From Candidatus Sulfotelmatobacter sp. (GTDB lineage: Bacteria; Acidobacteriota; Terriglobia; Terriglobales; Acidobacteriaceae), in assembly GCA_030040965.1 (NCBI GenBank), contig JASHOT010000034.1, positions 1 to 33,250 on the forward strand: a stretch of DNA of 33,250 nucleotides, read 5' to 3'. The notes under the pieces were generated by a model. That model made no database searches. It saw only the letters and a list, made by a program, of their open reading frames with translations, and was not told the DNA's origin. Position numbers and translations under genes: made by a program. This document shows, one piece after another, positions 1 to 8,701 of the stretch. Position 1 is the first letter of the stretch. Every line of letters begins with the position of its first letter.

Positions 1-1422
1 GACGTACTGCAATCGATTCCCGTGCTCAGCTTTCTGCCCAGCGTCATGCTGGCCATGGTCGCGCTGTTTCCGGGCCGTCAACTGGGCGTGGAAGCTGGCG
101 CCATCCTTTTGATCTTTACCGGTCAGGTCTGGAATATGGCGTTCAGTTTTTACGCTTCGCTCAAGGGCATTCCGAGTGAAATGCGCGAGGCGGCAAAGGT
201 CTACCGCTTCAGCTGGTGGCAGCGCTTCATTCAGATGGAGTTGCCTTATGCCGCCATCGGCCTGGTCTGGAACTCGATGATGTCGGTTGCCGGCGGCTGG
301 TTTTTTCTCATGGCCTGCGAAATGTTCGTGCTGGGTTCGCGCGATTTTCGTTTGCCGGGACTCGGTTCCTATCTGCAGACCGCTGCCAACGCCGGCGACA
401 CGCGCTCCATTCTCTGGGGCGTGATCACCATGATTGCCGTCATCGTGCTGCTCGATCAATTCGTCTGGCGACCTGTGATTGCCTGGGCGGAAAAATTCAA
501 GTTTGAACAGGTCGAAAGCGCCGACACACCTCACTCGTGGGTCCTCAACGTCTTTGGACGCGCGCGCACGCTGGCGAAACTCCGAGCAAAAACGGTTAAC
601 CCGATCGGCGAGCGCCTCATGCTCTATTTCGCCCGCGGACACAGCTCCGAGACCAACGAACCGCCGAGGCCATGGCAGTTGTGGATTGCTCGTGCACTCG
701 GCGTTGCGGCTCTCGCAGGCATCAGCTACGCCGTTGGTCGCGTCATCATCATTCTCGCAGGATTGCAGCATGCCGAGCTTCGCGAAGCGGGCATCGGTTT
801 GGGAGTCACCTTCCTGCGCGTGAATCTTACGCTGCTGCTGGGTGCGCTATGGACGATTCCAGCCGGCGTGGCCATCGGATTCAGTCCTCGCCTGGCGCGC
901 ATTGCCCAACCGCTGGCGCAGATCGCCGCCTCCGTTCCCGCAACGGCGTTGTTTCCTGTGGTCCTGCTATTGCTCATTCGCGTCGGTGGCGGGCTCGGTG
1001 TGGGTTCCATCGTTCTTCTTCTACTCGGAACCCAGTGGTACATCCTCTTCAATGTGATCGCGGGGGCAATGGCGATCCCATCGGACCTAAAGGAGGCCTG
1101 TTCCGTCTTCGGTTTGAAGGGAATCGCAAAATGGAAGACGCTGGTTCTTCCGGGAATCTTTCCCTATCTCGTCACCGGCATGGTCACCGCCTCCGGTGGG
1201 GCATGGAACGCGAGCATTGTCGCGGAATATTTTCATTTCAAGGGTCAGATCTATACCACCGTTGGACTGGGCGCGACTATTTCGCAGGCAACCGACAGCG
1301 GAAATTTCCATTTACTTCTCGCCGCCACCATCATGATGGCCGCGGCTGTCGTAACCATCAACCGCCTTGTCTGGCGCAGATTGTACAGGCTCGCCGAAAC
1401 GCGCTTCCGCCTGGAAGCGTGA
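1..1422 (+). CDS. ABC transporter permease, two fused permease domains (5' end outside window)
   Basis: Inner-membrane permease of the NitT/TauT (nitrate, sulfonate, taurine) importer type. The frame is open from base 1 and already encodes permease sequence (DVLQSIPVLSFLPS), so the gene starts upstream and the GTG at 22 is internal. Two permease units are visible. The first ends in an EAA-type cytoplasmic loop near 170-245 (EMREAAKVYRFSWWQRF, then ELP). A hydrophilic linker follows (about 500-660). The second unit has its own EAA-like loop near 1075-1150 (IPSDLKEACSVFGL, then VLPGIFPY). Each half is rich in hydrophobic helices. A single chain with two permease units would form the whole channel with a separate ATPase, expected upstream but not in view. 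The substrate cannot be read from the sequence. Confident as to family, not substrate. Confidence 0.88.
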   Translation, partial: DVLQSIPVLSFLPSVMLAMVALFPGRQLGVEAGAILLIFTGQVWNMAFSFYASLKGIPSEMREAAKVYRFSWWQRFIQMELPYAAIGLVWNSMMSVAGGWFFLMACEMFVLGSRDFRLPGLGSYLQTAANAGDTRSILWGVITMIAVIVLLDQFVWRPVIAWAEKFKFEQVESADTPHSWVLNVFGRARTLAKLRAKTVNPIGERLMLYFARGHSSETNEPPRPWQLWIARALGVAALAGISYAVGRVIIILAGLQHAELREAGIGLGVTFLRVNLTLLLGALWTIPAGVAIGFSPRLARIAQPLAQIAASVPATALFPVVLLLLIRVGGGLGVGSIVLLLLGTQWYILFNVIAGAMAIPSDLKEACSVFGLKGIAKWKTLVLPGIFPYLVTGMVTASGGAWNASIVAEYFHFKGQIYTTVGLGATISQATDSGNFHLLLAATIMMAAAVVTINRLVWRRLYRLAETRFRLEA

Positions 1423-1519
1423 GGGCATGAGGTTACTTTCGTGCTTCCCCTCCTCACCTTTCATCAGCTTTTAACCTGCATTTCACGCGGCTGAAAACAG
1501 ATTTTGGTACTCGTTTAAT

Positions 1520-3346
1520 ATGCCGTCGGACTCAGCACCCTCGGACCAAAGGATCGATCAGGTCAATCCTGAAGTATTGTCGCGCGTGGCTGATTTCACG
1601 GGGCTTGCGGCCAGGTTCGCTCCTGTCGGCAAGGTGCGCGACCTCTACCGGCGTGTTCAGCAATCCCCGCAGGGCTTTCGGCTGGAGAATCTTCTTGCCA
1701 CCATGCGGATTGGTCTGCGTTTTGAGGCAGCCGATCAGCGGCGCATTCCCGCCACTGGGCCCGTGGTCGTCGTGGCCAACCATCCGTACGGAATCCTCGA
1801 CGGCGCCATCCTCACGGTTTTGCTAACCCGCGTACGGACCGACGTGAAAGTGCTCACCAACTTTCTCCTCGGCGATGTGCCTGAGTTGCAACAGCATTGC
1901 ATCTTTGTCGACCCCTTTCACACCGAGCGCTCCGTCGAGTCCAATCGTCACGCATTGCGCCAGGCATTGGAGTGGCTGGGTGGAGGCGGCATGTTGGCCA
2001 TCTTTCCTGCCGGCGAAGTTTCGCAATGGCAGATGCCGATAGCGCAAGTCGCCGACCCCGCGTGGAGCGGCACGGCGGTTCGCCTGATGCGAAAAAGCGG
2101 AGCCTCCGCATTGCCGGTATATGTCTGCGGACATAACAACGTTGGCTTTCAGCTGCTCGGCTTGATTCATCCCAAATTGCGCTCGACTCTACTCTTGCAG
2201 GAATTCTTGCAACAGGAGGGCAAGACTGTGGAAGTCCGCGTCGGCAGTGTGATCTCGCACGATGCGGTTGCCGGGATTGCCGCGGATGATGAGGCCACAG
2301 ACTATCTCCGCTGGCGCACCTATTTATTAGCTCGCCGCATGCAGCGCGAGACGTCGTGGCCTGCGGCGCTGCGAACGAAAATCACGACCACGATTGTGAA
2401 CAGAATTTACGGGCCGCTCGCACCTGCCGAGGACGCTGCGACTCTCGCTGAGGAGCTTGGTCAACTGTCACCGGACCGTTGCCTCGCGCAGAATGGCGAT
2501 CTTGCAGTTTATCTCGGAACTGCCCGCGAAACGCCGCATCTGTTGCGGGAAGTGGGGCGTTTGCGCGAACTGACTTTCCGCCAGGCGGGTGAAGGCACGG
2601 GCAAAGGCCTTGATCTCGACCGCTTCGACGACTATTACTGGCACCTGCTTCTTTGGAATCGCGGCAAGGGCGAATTGGTTGGCGCCTATCGCGCCGGCAG
2701 CACCGCTGAAATTCTCGCGGAACACGGACTCAACGGCCTTTACACCAGCTCGTTATTCCGCTACGACGAGAAACTTTTCCAAACACTTGGACCTGCGCTG
2801 GGGCTGGGACGCTCTTTCGTGCGACCCGAATATCAGCGTCAGTATGCTCCGCTGCTGCTTTTATGGAAGGGAATTGCCGGCCTGATCGCAAGGCATCCGG
2901 AGATTCCTGTGCTCTTCGGAGCGGTCAGCATTTCCAATGATTACAACCGTGCCTCGCGGGAAATGATCTATCGCTTTTTTGAATCACGAATTCAGGAAGA
3001 TGCACTTTCGGAATTCGTCGCGCCCCGCAATCCCTTTCGCCCTGCGCCTTTTCAAAATATCAATTACCCGGGAATCGATCGCGCGCTCCGCGATCTCGAC
3101 GAACTTTCCGAACCGATCGCGGATATTGAATCCGACGGCAAAGGGCTGCCAATTCTCCTGCGGCAATATGCCAAAATTGGCGGAAAGTTGCTCGGTTTCA
3201 ACGTAGACCGGAAGTTTTCCAACGTTCTCGATGGTCTCGTGGTGGTTGATCTTCGCCAGACCGATCCCAATGTCCTCGAGCGCTATATGGGTCGAGACAA
3301 CGCAGTTCGATTTAGGCGTCTGCACGCCCCGGCCACGTTCTGCTGA
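1520..3346 (+). CDS. Two-domain lipid acyltransferase, OlsF-like (PlsC-type domain + hemolysin/OlsB-type N-acyltransferase domain)
   Basis: The 608-residue protein has two acyltransferase domains. Residues about 60-270 are a lysophospholipid-acyltransferase (PlsC-like) domain. It has an N87-H88-P-Y-G-I-L-D94 motif, whose His-to-Asp spacing is one residue longer than the usual HX4D, as in the hemolysin-associated subgroup, plus the FPAGEVS motif near 162-168. Residues about 330-590 resemble the GNAT-like OlsB/putative hemolysin family (REVGRLRELTFRQAGEGTGKG, then SSLFRYDEKLF and GLGRSFVRPEYQ). In OlsF-type enzymes such fusions make ornithine or related amino-acid lipids by N- then O-acylation; that role here is inferred. 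The ATG at 1520 has no obvious Shine-Dalgarno sequence. It is separated by 97 bp from the permease gene and is convergent with the hemerythrin gene. Confidence 0.8.
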   Translation: MPSDSAPSDQRIDQVNPEVLSRVADFTGLAARFAPVGKVRDLYRRVQQSPQGFRLENLLATMRIGLRFEAADQRRIPATGPVVVVANHPYGILDGAILTVLLTRVRTDVKVLTNFLLGDVPELQQHCIFVDPFHTERSVESNRHALRQALEWLGGGGMLAIFPAGEVSQWQMPIAQVADPAWSGTAVRLMRKSGASALPVYVCGHNNVGFQLLGLIHPKLRSTLLLQEFLQQEGKTVEVRVGSVISHDAVAGIAADDEATDYLRWRTYLLARRMQRETSWPAALRTKITTTIVNRIYGPLAPAEDAATLAEELGQLSPDRCLAQNGDLAVYLGTARETPHLLREVGRLRELTFRQAGEGTGKGLDLDRFDDYYWHLLLWNRGKGELVGAYRAGSTAEILAEHGLNGLYTSSLFRYDEKLFQTLGPALGLGRSFVRPEYQRQYAPLLLLWKGIAGLIARHPEIPVLFGAVSISNDYNRASREMIYRFFESRIQEDALSEFVAPRNPFRPAPFQNINYPGIDRALRDLDELSEPIADIESDGKGLPILLRQYAKIGGKLLGFNVDRKFSNVLDGLVVVDLRQTDPNVLERYMGRDNAVRFRRLHAPATFC

Positions 3347-3359
3347 GAAAGCAAGCCGC

Positions 3360-3872
3360 TCACGCTTTTCGTCCTTTAGCGGGCCGTAGCTTTGTTTTTG
3401 CGCTGACAACAGCGCAAGCTCGCTCCTCATCCTTCAGCGCCTCGCTCAACCGTTGACCGATTGCGTCCAGCTGCTCGCCGCCCATCAACGCCTGCATCTG
3501 CTCGAAAAGTTGCCGCTCTTCCTTCCGGATGTGCGCGGAAAGCTCTCGCGCAAATGCCGACACATCGGACGAAGACATGATTTGCTCTTCCGCCTTGGCG
3601 AATCTTGTTCGCAGTACGCGATGCTCGGCGAGCAACTCCTCGATCAGAGGACGCAACGCGGAGTATGCACGAGCCGCCGGGAAGACTTCCTGCTCCTCGG
3701 CAGAAAAATGCGCCGTGATCTCAGTGCGCCCGAGTTCGACAATTTCCGTTTGCCATGCGCTCAAGTCGCTATCGGCAATGGGCGAGGCACGCTCAATTCG
3801 AACACAGAGCGCCAGCGCATGTTGATGTTGGTGCGACAACGGAACCAGATTCTTGTTCCTCAGCATCTGCAC
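3360..3872 (-). CDS. Hemerythrin-like HHE domain protein
   Basis: Small 170-residue helical protein of the hemerythrin HHE cation-binding family, expected to hold a di-iron centre in a four-helix bundle. Candidate ligands are the clustered histidines near residues 14-18 (SHQHQHA), H54 with E58 in HFSAEEQEVF, the His in LLAEHRVL, and the HIRKEE motif about residue 112, which follows the HxxxE pattern. The C-terminal 35 residues are basic and unlike the fold. It lies 16 bp downstream of the HAD phosphatase gene on the same strand, so the two are probably co-transcribed. Family members take part in oxygen, NO or iron sensing or storage; none of these can be chosen from the sequence. Confidence 0.85.
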   Translation of the reverse strand: MQMLRNKNLVPLSHQHQHALALCVRIERASPIADSDLSAWQTEIVELGRTEITAHFSAEEQEVFPAARAYSALRPLIEELLAEHRVLRTRFAKAEEQIMSSSDVSAFARELSAHIRKEERQLFEQMQALMGGEQLDAIGQRLSEALKDEERACAVVSAKTKLRPAKGRKA

Positions 3873-3888
3873 TCGGCGGTCGTACGAT

Positions 3889-4731
3889 TTATCTGACCTG
3901 TATCTCTGGATCTTTTTCCGTCGGACCTTCTGCGGTCGCGCGTAACGTCAGCCAATCGGTGCGCACGCGCTCCCATTCCTGAATGAGCATCCCGTTTGCC
4001 TCAAAAAAGCTTCGAATGCGGTATCGCTCCCACCCGGCGACTTCTTCGAGAATCGGCGCCAGCACAGCCATGGCGCTTGTGCTCAACACCGTGCGCTTCG
4101 CGATCTGCGAAACATCCCGCGACTCCGAGACCGCGATCGTCAATCCATCGCGCGCGTTGATGTGCAGCATGACGTGAATATCCGAGCTGCCATCGCCGGT
4201 GTAAATTACGTGATCCGGCCCCGCTACCTGTTGTTCGATTAACTGGTCGAGCACGGCAACTTTTCCGTAGCCGGCTGTTGCCCGCACGATCGTGTCAATT
4301 TCTCCTGACGGCTTGTAGCGGAACTCGGTTCCGAAAATATGATCGACCGGCACGATGTCTTCGAGCGCAGACTGAATCACTTCCACCGGCGCTGCCGACA
4401 GCACATAAAAGTCAAATTCATGTGCGTCGATTCCGTTCTTGAGAATCTGATACAGCAGTTTAATGTCGCCCTTCAGGCGAATGCGTTTTCCAACTTCCCG
4501 CAAATGCTCTTTGCGCACCTTCGACTGAAATTCAGGATCGTGCAGCAGAAGATAAGCCAACTCCGCGCCTTGCTGCACCAGGTTGATCTTCGCCATTCCC
4601 TTCGCTTTGCGCTCGAACTCCTCGGTCGGAATTCCGACCAGCTCGGAAAGGACATATCCGGAATCGTTGAACGTAAGCGTCTTGTCAAAATCGCTGGCAA
4701 AAATGTAGCGTCTCAAAGGGTAATCTGCCAT
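3889..4731 (-). CDS. HAD-superfamily phosphatase, phosphoserine phosphatase-like
   Basis: HAD hydrolase of about 280 residues. Motif I is DFDKTLT with the nucleophile D14 and D16. Motif II is a Ser in FYVLSAAP, and motif IV is TGDGSSDIHVM, which supplies the Mg-binding acidic residues. A helical cap lies between motifs I and II. The fold resembles SerB-type phosphatases, but the substrate is unknown. The frame is open up to an ATG at 4815, but I chose the ATG at 4731 (MADYPLRR). A perfect TATAAT on this strand (4784-4789) would lie inside the longer version, and an AGGAG sits upstream of 4731. It heads a two-gene unit with the hemerythrin-like gene and is divergent from the AAA_28 gene. Confidence 0.82.
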   Translation of the reverse strand: MADYPLRRYIFASDFDKTLTFNDSGYVLSELVGIPTEEFERKAKGMAKINLVQQGAELAYLLLHDPEFQSKVRKEHLREVGKRIRLKGDIKLLYQILKNGIDAHEFDFYVLSAAPVEVIQSALEDIVPVDHIFGTEFRYKPSGEIDTIVRATAGYGKVAVLDQLIEQQVAGPDHVIYTGDGSSDIHVMLHINARDGLTIAVSESRDVSQIAKRTVLSTSAMAVLAPILEEVAGWERYRIRSFFEANGMLIQEWERVRTDWLTLRATAEGPTEKDPEIQVR

Positions 4732-4783
4732 AAGGATTGGATTCTCCTCGCACCCTCGCGCCCCATAAAAAGATTTGATTGCG

Positions 4784-4789
4784 ATTATA
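4784..4789 (-). promoter_or_regulatory. Candidate -10 box for the HAD/hemerythrin unit
   Basis: A perfect TATAAT is read on the minus strand, about 53 bp before the ATG at 4731. Upstream of it a TTGAAG lies 20 bp away, a long and imperfect -35 spacing. It is seen by eye only. It argues for the shorter HAD start. Confidence 0.4.
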
Positions 4790-4863
4790 GGCGCGATCAA
4801 TCTGTTGCACTTCAACTTTCCACGAATAAGCGCGACTTTTAACTCAATTCACAGGAGCTCAAA

Positions 4864-5415
4864 ATGCAATCTCATTCCGACCGCTTCTTCGTGATCACAG
4901 GCGGGCCCGGTTCGGGCAAAAGTTCTCTGATCCATGCGCTTCGCCAACAAGGCTATGCATCTTCGATTGAGGCTGGACGAGCGATCATCCGAGATCAGGT
5001 CTCTATCTCCGGCCGCGCCCTGCCGTGGGACGATCGCGCCTTGTTTGCAGAACTCATGCTCTGCTGGGAAATGCGCAACTATCACCTGGCTGAGGAATCA
5101 AACGGCATCGTGTTTTTCGATCGCGGTGTTCCCGATGTTCTCGGTTATCTGCGGCTGACCGGTCTCGCTATTTCCGAACATATGCAAAACGCCGTCGCAA
5201 GCTTTCGTTACAATCACCGCGCCTTTATCGCCCCGGCATGGCCCGAGATTTTTACTGGCGATCTGGAACGGAAGCAGAGTCTCGACGAGGCAGTTCGAAC
5301 CTATCAGTCCATGGCTTCTACTTATACCGAATTAGGTTATGAGCTGATCGAGCTTCCCCGCGTTACCATCGACGAACGGGCTGCTTTCGTCCTCGAAATG
5401 ATCCGTCAGCTGTGA
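4864..5415 (+). CDS. AAA_28-type P-loop NTPase
   Basis: 183-residue soluble ATPase with an N-terminal Walker A (GGPGSGKSS, residues 13-21). A hydrophobic strand ends in FFDRGVPD (Walker B-like, followed by the RG..D motif common in nucleoside/phospho-kinase-like members). The length and this DRG(V/I)PD signature match the AAA_28 family, which includes predicted NTPases related to the NadR kinase domain. A good Shine-Dalgarno (AGGAG) lies 7 bp upstream of the ATG. It is divergent from the HAD phosphatase across a 132-bp intergenic region, which suggests shared control. The phosphoryl acceptor, if any, cannot be determined. Confidence 0.82.
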   Translation: MQSHSDRFFVITGGPGSGKSSLIHALRQQGYASSIEAGRAIIRDQVSISGRALPWDDRALFAELMLCWEMRNYHLAEESNGIVFFDRGVPDVLGYLRLTGLAISEHMQNAVASFRYNHRAFIAPAWPEIFTGDLERKQSLDEAVRTYQSMASTYTELGYELIELPRVTIDERAAFVLEMIRQL

Positions 5416-5551
5416 TTCGGCAGCTCTCGCCTTTACTAAATCCGCTGCCGCGTCCAGAATAGAAAGTTCGGTTTGGGCCGGTAACGATTCCCGGGTCGAT
5501 AGTAATTAAGTTGCGACCCACTCCGAAGATAATCACCGAACAGGAGCACTC

Positions 5552-5740
5552 ATGGTGGCGACTGGCGAACTGATTCGCGCAATGAATTACGTTGACGATA
5601 TGACTGCAACCCTCCGTCGCATCGCGATCTACATCCCGAACATGAACGCTGAGGAGCGCAAGCGTCTGGCCGAAGCCCTGAAGGGTGCCCAGGCGCAGAT
5701 CGGCTCCGCGATCGCCGATCTGGAAAAGGCGGAGAAGTAG
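5552..5740 (+). CDS. Small conserved-looking helical protein, 62 aa
   Basis: Not recognised. The 62-residue product is almost entirely predicted helix: an N-terminal MVATGELIRAMNYVDDMTATL, a short IPNMN break, then a charged amphipathic helix rich in Ala, Glu and Lys. It has no signal peptide or Cys. A strong Shine-Dalgarno (CAGGAG) lies 6 bp before the ATG. Its TAG stop is immediately followed by the GTG start of the 3-hydroxyacyl-CoA dehydrogenase gene with zero spacing, a layout typical of translational coupling. It is therefore probably a real gene made together with the dehydrogenase. Its function is unknown. Confidence 0.7.
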   Translation: MVATGELIRAMNYVDDMTATLRRIAIYIPNMNAEERKRLAEALKGAQAQIGSAIADLEKAEK

Positions 5741-6616
5741 GTGCCGCCGGTCGAGACCATCGCCGTCATCGGCGCCGGCATCATGGGACGCGGCATCGCT
5801 CACGCGGCCGCTCTCGGCGGTTATCGCACCATCCTTGAAGATCTGCTTCCCGCCGCACTGCGCAAGGCGGAAACGGAAATTCGCTCCAATCTCGATAAGG
5901 CCGTCGAACTCGGCAAAGTCACCGCCGACGATGCCGACTCAGCTTTCCGCCGCATCGAATTTGCCGCCTCCGTGGAAGAGGCGGCGCGCGAAGCCGATCT
6001 GGTCATCGAGGCCGTTCCGGAAGAGATGGAGTCGAAGATCGAGATTTTCACGTTGCTCGACAAAATCTGCCGGCCAACCACGCTTCTGGCATCGAATACC
6101 TCGTCGCTCAGTGTGACGGAAATTGCCAGCGTGACCTATCGCGCGAAGAAATGTGTGGGCATGCACTTCTTCAATCCCGTCCACAAAATGAAGTTGCTCG
6201 AAATCGTGCGCGCCCTCGAAACCGACGACGACACGCTCTCCACCGCCGTCGAAGTCGGCAAACGCATGGGTAAAGAAGTCGTCGTCATCAGGGAATCGCC
6301 GGGATTCATCACCAGCCGCATCAATGCCATGATCGGCAACGAAGCCTTCCACATGCTGCAGGAGGGAATCGCCTCAGCCGCCGACATCGACAAAGCACTC
6401 AAACTTGGCCTGAACCATCCCATGGGCCCGTTCGAGCTGGTCGACCTCGTCGGCCTCGATACGCGCCTGAGCATCCTTGAATATCTCCACAAATCTCTCG
6501 GCGAGAAATATCGTCCCGCCCCGCTGCTGGTGCAGTACGTGAAAGCAGGACGGCTGGGAAGGAAGTCTGGGCGTGGCGTGTTCGAATACCCGGAAACAGA
6601 GACTTCCGCTCGGTAG
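5741..6616 (+). CDS. hbd: 3-hydroxyacyl-CoA (3-hydroxybutyryl-CoA) dehydrogenase
   Basis: 291-residue NAD-dependent enzyme, the usual length of the stand-alone Hbd/PaaH type. It oxidises L-3-hydroxyacyl-CoA to 3-ketoacyl-CoA, or reduces in the reverse direction. The N-terminal Rossmann motif is IGAGIMG (residues 10-16). The catalytic region has SNTSSLSVTEIA and MHFFNPVHKM, with the family catalytic His. The linker ESPGFITSRINAMIGNEAF and the C-terminal domain motif GLNHPMGPFELVDLVGLDT complete the family pattern. The GTG start directly follows the preceding stop codon, which indicates coupling to the 62-residue gene. Likely roles are beta-oxidation or butyrate-type metabolism, consistent with the acyl-CoA dehydrogenase elsewhere in the window. 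Confidence 0.93.
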   Translation: MPPVETIAVIGAGIMGRGIAHAAALGGYRTILEDLLPAALRKAETEIRSNLDKAVELGKVTADDADSAFRRIEFAASVEEAAREADLVIEAVPEEMESKIEIFTLLDKICRPTTLLASNTSSLSVTEIASVTYRAKKCVGMHFFNPVHKMKLLEIVRALETDDDTLSTAVEVGKRMGKEVVVIRESPGFITSRINAMIGNEAFHMLQEGIASAADIDKALKLGLNHPMGPFELVDLVGLDTRLSILEYLHKSLGEKYRPAPLLVQYVKAGRLGRKSGRGVFEYPETETSAR

Positions 6617-6619
6617 TTA

Positions 6620-7141
6620 ATGGCACCTATGGAATTTCGCTACGAGATCACAGCCGACGAATATGCCGCCGGCCAGAAGCTCTATTGGAAGCTGAGTGCA
6701 CGCAGCAAGATCGCCCGCAACACAGCCGCGTTTATTTTGCTTGGATTGTTATTCTTCATCGTGGCTCGCAGTGAGCCCATCTTCGGGTGGCCATCCTTCA
6801 TACTGAGCTTTGTTGGTATCTATTTGCTTTACGTTGGTTTTCTGAATCTTTTCCCTGGGAGGTATCTCCGAAGAGCCTTCGGCAAGTCGGGACTGGATGG
6901 AAAATCCTATGTCGCCGAGATTGACTCGCAGGGAATGAATGTCACCGGCGACGATTGTGGATGGAAAGTACTTTGGAAGGGCGTGAATGTCAAAGGAGAG
7001 GATAAGCTGGTATTTGTCGTTTTTGCTGCGAACACGATTTTTATATTCGGCAAGAAATACTTGACCCAGGATCAGCAGGATGAGTTCCGAGGTCTGGCGG
7101 GCCTCGCCAGCAATTCGCCGGAGGCACTCACAACCAAGTGA
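6620..7141 (+). CDS. YcxB-like membrane protein
   Basis: 173-residue protein with a short N-terminal soluble stretch (FRYEITADEYAAGQKLYW), two close transmembrane helices at about 33-52 and 57-76, and a C-terminal soluble beta-rich domain. The C-terminal domain has the pattern GWKVLWKGVNVKGEDKLVFVVF, then IFGKKYLTQDQQDEFRGL, as in YcxB-family proteins. Its function is unknown. It follows the dehydrogenase stop by 3 bp, so it is probably the last gene of that operon. It ends 3 bp from the convergent methyltransferase stop. An alternative start is the ATG at 6629. Confidence 0.7.
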   Translation: MAPMEFRYEITADEYAAGQKLYWKLSARSKIARNTAAFILLGLLFFIVARSEPIFGWPSFILSFVGIYLLYVGFLNLFPGRYLRRAFGKSGLDGKSYVAEIDSQGMNVTGDDCGWKVLWKGVNVKGEDKLVFVVFAANTIFIFGKKYLTQDQQDEFRGLAGLASNSPEALTTK

Positions 7142-7144
7142 AGA

Positions 7145-8275
7145 TTATGTGCGAGGGATATTTCCGAAGCACAGGCCTGCCAGGGTGGCGACTCTTGTTT
7201 GCTCCACTCCCTTGCTCGCCACCAGCAGATGAAAGCTCTCGCCCATGCCGGCGGGCGTGACCAGATACTTGAGTTGCAACGCAACTTTGGCGCGCTCCTG
7301 CGGCAGGCGGCAATCCTCGAAGGCATCAGCGAACTGATTCGCCTCACCAATTCCCATCAGGAACTGCGATTGCGTGATGACTTTTTCTGCACGCCAGCCA
7401 TGCTTCGCGGCCGCGGCCGCCAACGCCGTGAGGTTGACATCCGCCGTGATGTCCTGCTCCCCTGGCGCTTCGTACGGATTGCCGCTCACCGAATGCTGGC
7501 GAATCGCCTTCACCGTTCCGCGATGCCGCCCTGCTAGTTGCTCCTCGCGCGTGTAGCCGTAATCGATGGCGACGAAAAATCCGCATTGGATCGCGCGCAG
7601 CGCTGCTTCCACGCATTGTTGCATTGCGAGCGGAACTTCGATGCGTTCGTCACCTTCAGGCTGCACCGAATGGCGATCCAGAAACTCGAGCTCAGCGGAA
7701 GACGCCGGAACCCAGGTTTCGATAAAGCGACCATCACGAGAGTCAATGCGAAGCGAGCCTTGCGAACTCACAATTTCGACCGGAAGCGCGTCAAAGAATT
7801 CATTGGCAAAGATGATCGTCGGAGATCCGCCGGCTTCGGCTGCGTCCTTGGCCAGCATCACCTTTCCCGATTCGATGTGCCGCTTCAGCGTATGCTCAAT
7901 CCGCGCGCGCAGTGCTGGCGAGCGCTCTACCAGAACATATTTCATGGCGCGAAAGAATTCGGGAAACTTTTTCTCCGACCAGTCCAGCACATCCTGCGCA
8001 AAAAGCCCGCGCCCCGGGCCGAGTTCCACCAGTCGGATCGAATCAGGACATCCGAGAACTCGCCACATCTCGTCAAATTGGCGTGCCATCAGACGGCCGA
8101 AAACAGCGTGGACGTCGCTCGAGGTGTAGAAATCTCCGGCTTTGCCAAATTGCGCTGCATTTCGCGAGTAGTAGCCGAATTCCGCGTCGTAGAGGCACAT
8201 CTCCATATAACGAGAGAAGGGAATTGGGCCACGCTCACTGATCTCGCGTTCAATTTTCCGGCGCAGTTCGTTCAC
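7145..8275 (-). CDS. MidA/NDUFAF7-family SAM-dependent methyltransferase
   Basis: 376-residue class I methyltransferase of the COG1565 (DUF185, MidA) family. The N-terminal region has the family pattern PIPFSRYMEMCLYDAEFGYYS, then GDFYTSSDVHAVFGRL. The SAM-binding motif is LVELGPGRGLFAQDVL. Further signatures are FANEFFDALPVE and the C-terminal AIDYGYTREEQ and GTVKAIRQH. Eukaryotic homologues methylate an arginine of a respiratory complex I subunit; the bacterial target is not established. The gene overlaps the end of the upstream 121-residue gene by 4 bp (8272-8275), which suggests translational coupling. Confidence 0.9.
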   Translation of the reverse strand: MNELRRKIEREISERGPIPFSRYMEMCLYDAEFGYYSRNAAQFGKAGDFYTSSDVHAVFGRLMARQFDEMWRVLGCPDSIRLVELGPGRGLFAQDVLDWSEKKFPEFFRAMKYVLVERSPALRARIEHTLKRHIESGKVMLAKDAAEAGGSPTIIFANEFFDALPVEIVSSQGSLRIDSRDGRFIETWVPASSAELEFLDRHSVQPEGDERIEVPLAMQQCVEAALRAIQCGFFVAIDYGYTREEQLAGRHRGTVKAIRQHSVSGNPYEAPGEQDITADVNLTALAAAAAKHGWRAEKVITQSQFLMGIGEANQFADAFEDCRLPQERAKVALQLKYLVTPAGMGESFHLLVASKGVEQTRVATLAGLCFGNIPRT

Positions 8276-8637
8276 AAATCCTTCTTCTCGGTGTTTTGCG
8301 TTTGCGAACCTGCGCGATCTTCGTCTTGAAGTGACCTTCGACCTTCCTCTTGTCGCAACTTTCGGTCCTGCGGTGTGCGGATGAACATCTCGACGAAGTA
8401 ATCATGCAGCGCGTCGTAAAGCTGGCGCTGGAATCCCCACTCAAACTGAGGATCGTCGAGGTCGCGCGGATGCAGTTCGAAATAATAGGTGTGGACAGGG
8501 ATCGTTGAGTCCTTAAACTGGATGATGACTTCCACGCCGTCGCCCTTGGCGCGTGCCGAAAAATTCAGCAGCGGATGCTCATAGAGCCGTAACTGGGCGA
8601 GCACGCGGTCCAGTCGGGAGTTGATCGCTTCCGCCAC
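8272..8637 (-). CDS. Conserved-type hypothetical protein, 121 aa
   Basis: Not recognised. Residues 1-85 look like a compact alpha/beta domain (RLDRVLAQLRLYEHPLLNF, then GVEVIIQFKD, HTYYFELHPRDL and a Trp/Phe-rich helix). The last 30 residues are a charged, low-complexity tail (RQEEGRRSLQDEDRAG). There is no signal peptide or membrane helix. It is the first gene of a two-gene unit with the MidA-like methyltransferase, overlapping it by 4 bp. A related role is plausible but not shown. Confidence 0.6.
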   Translation of the reverse strand: MAEAINSRLDRVLAQLRLYEHPLLNFSARAKGDGVEVIIQFKDSTIPVHTYYFELHPRDLDDPQFEWGFQRQLYDALHDYFVEMFIRTPQDRKLRQEEGRRSLQDEDRAGSQTQNTEKKDL

Positions 8638-8701
8638 ACCGCGATTCTAGCCGAATAACGAAAACGTTCACCACAAGGGCCACAGCGGATCTCTCAGAAA
8701 A

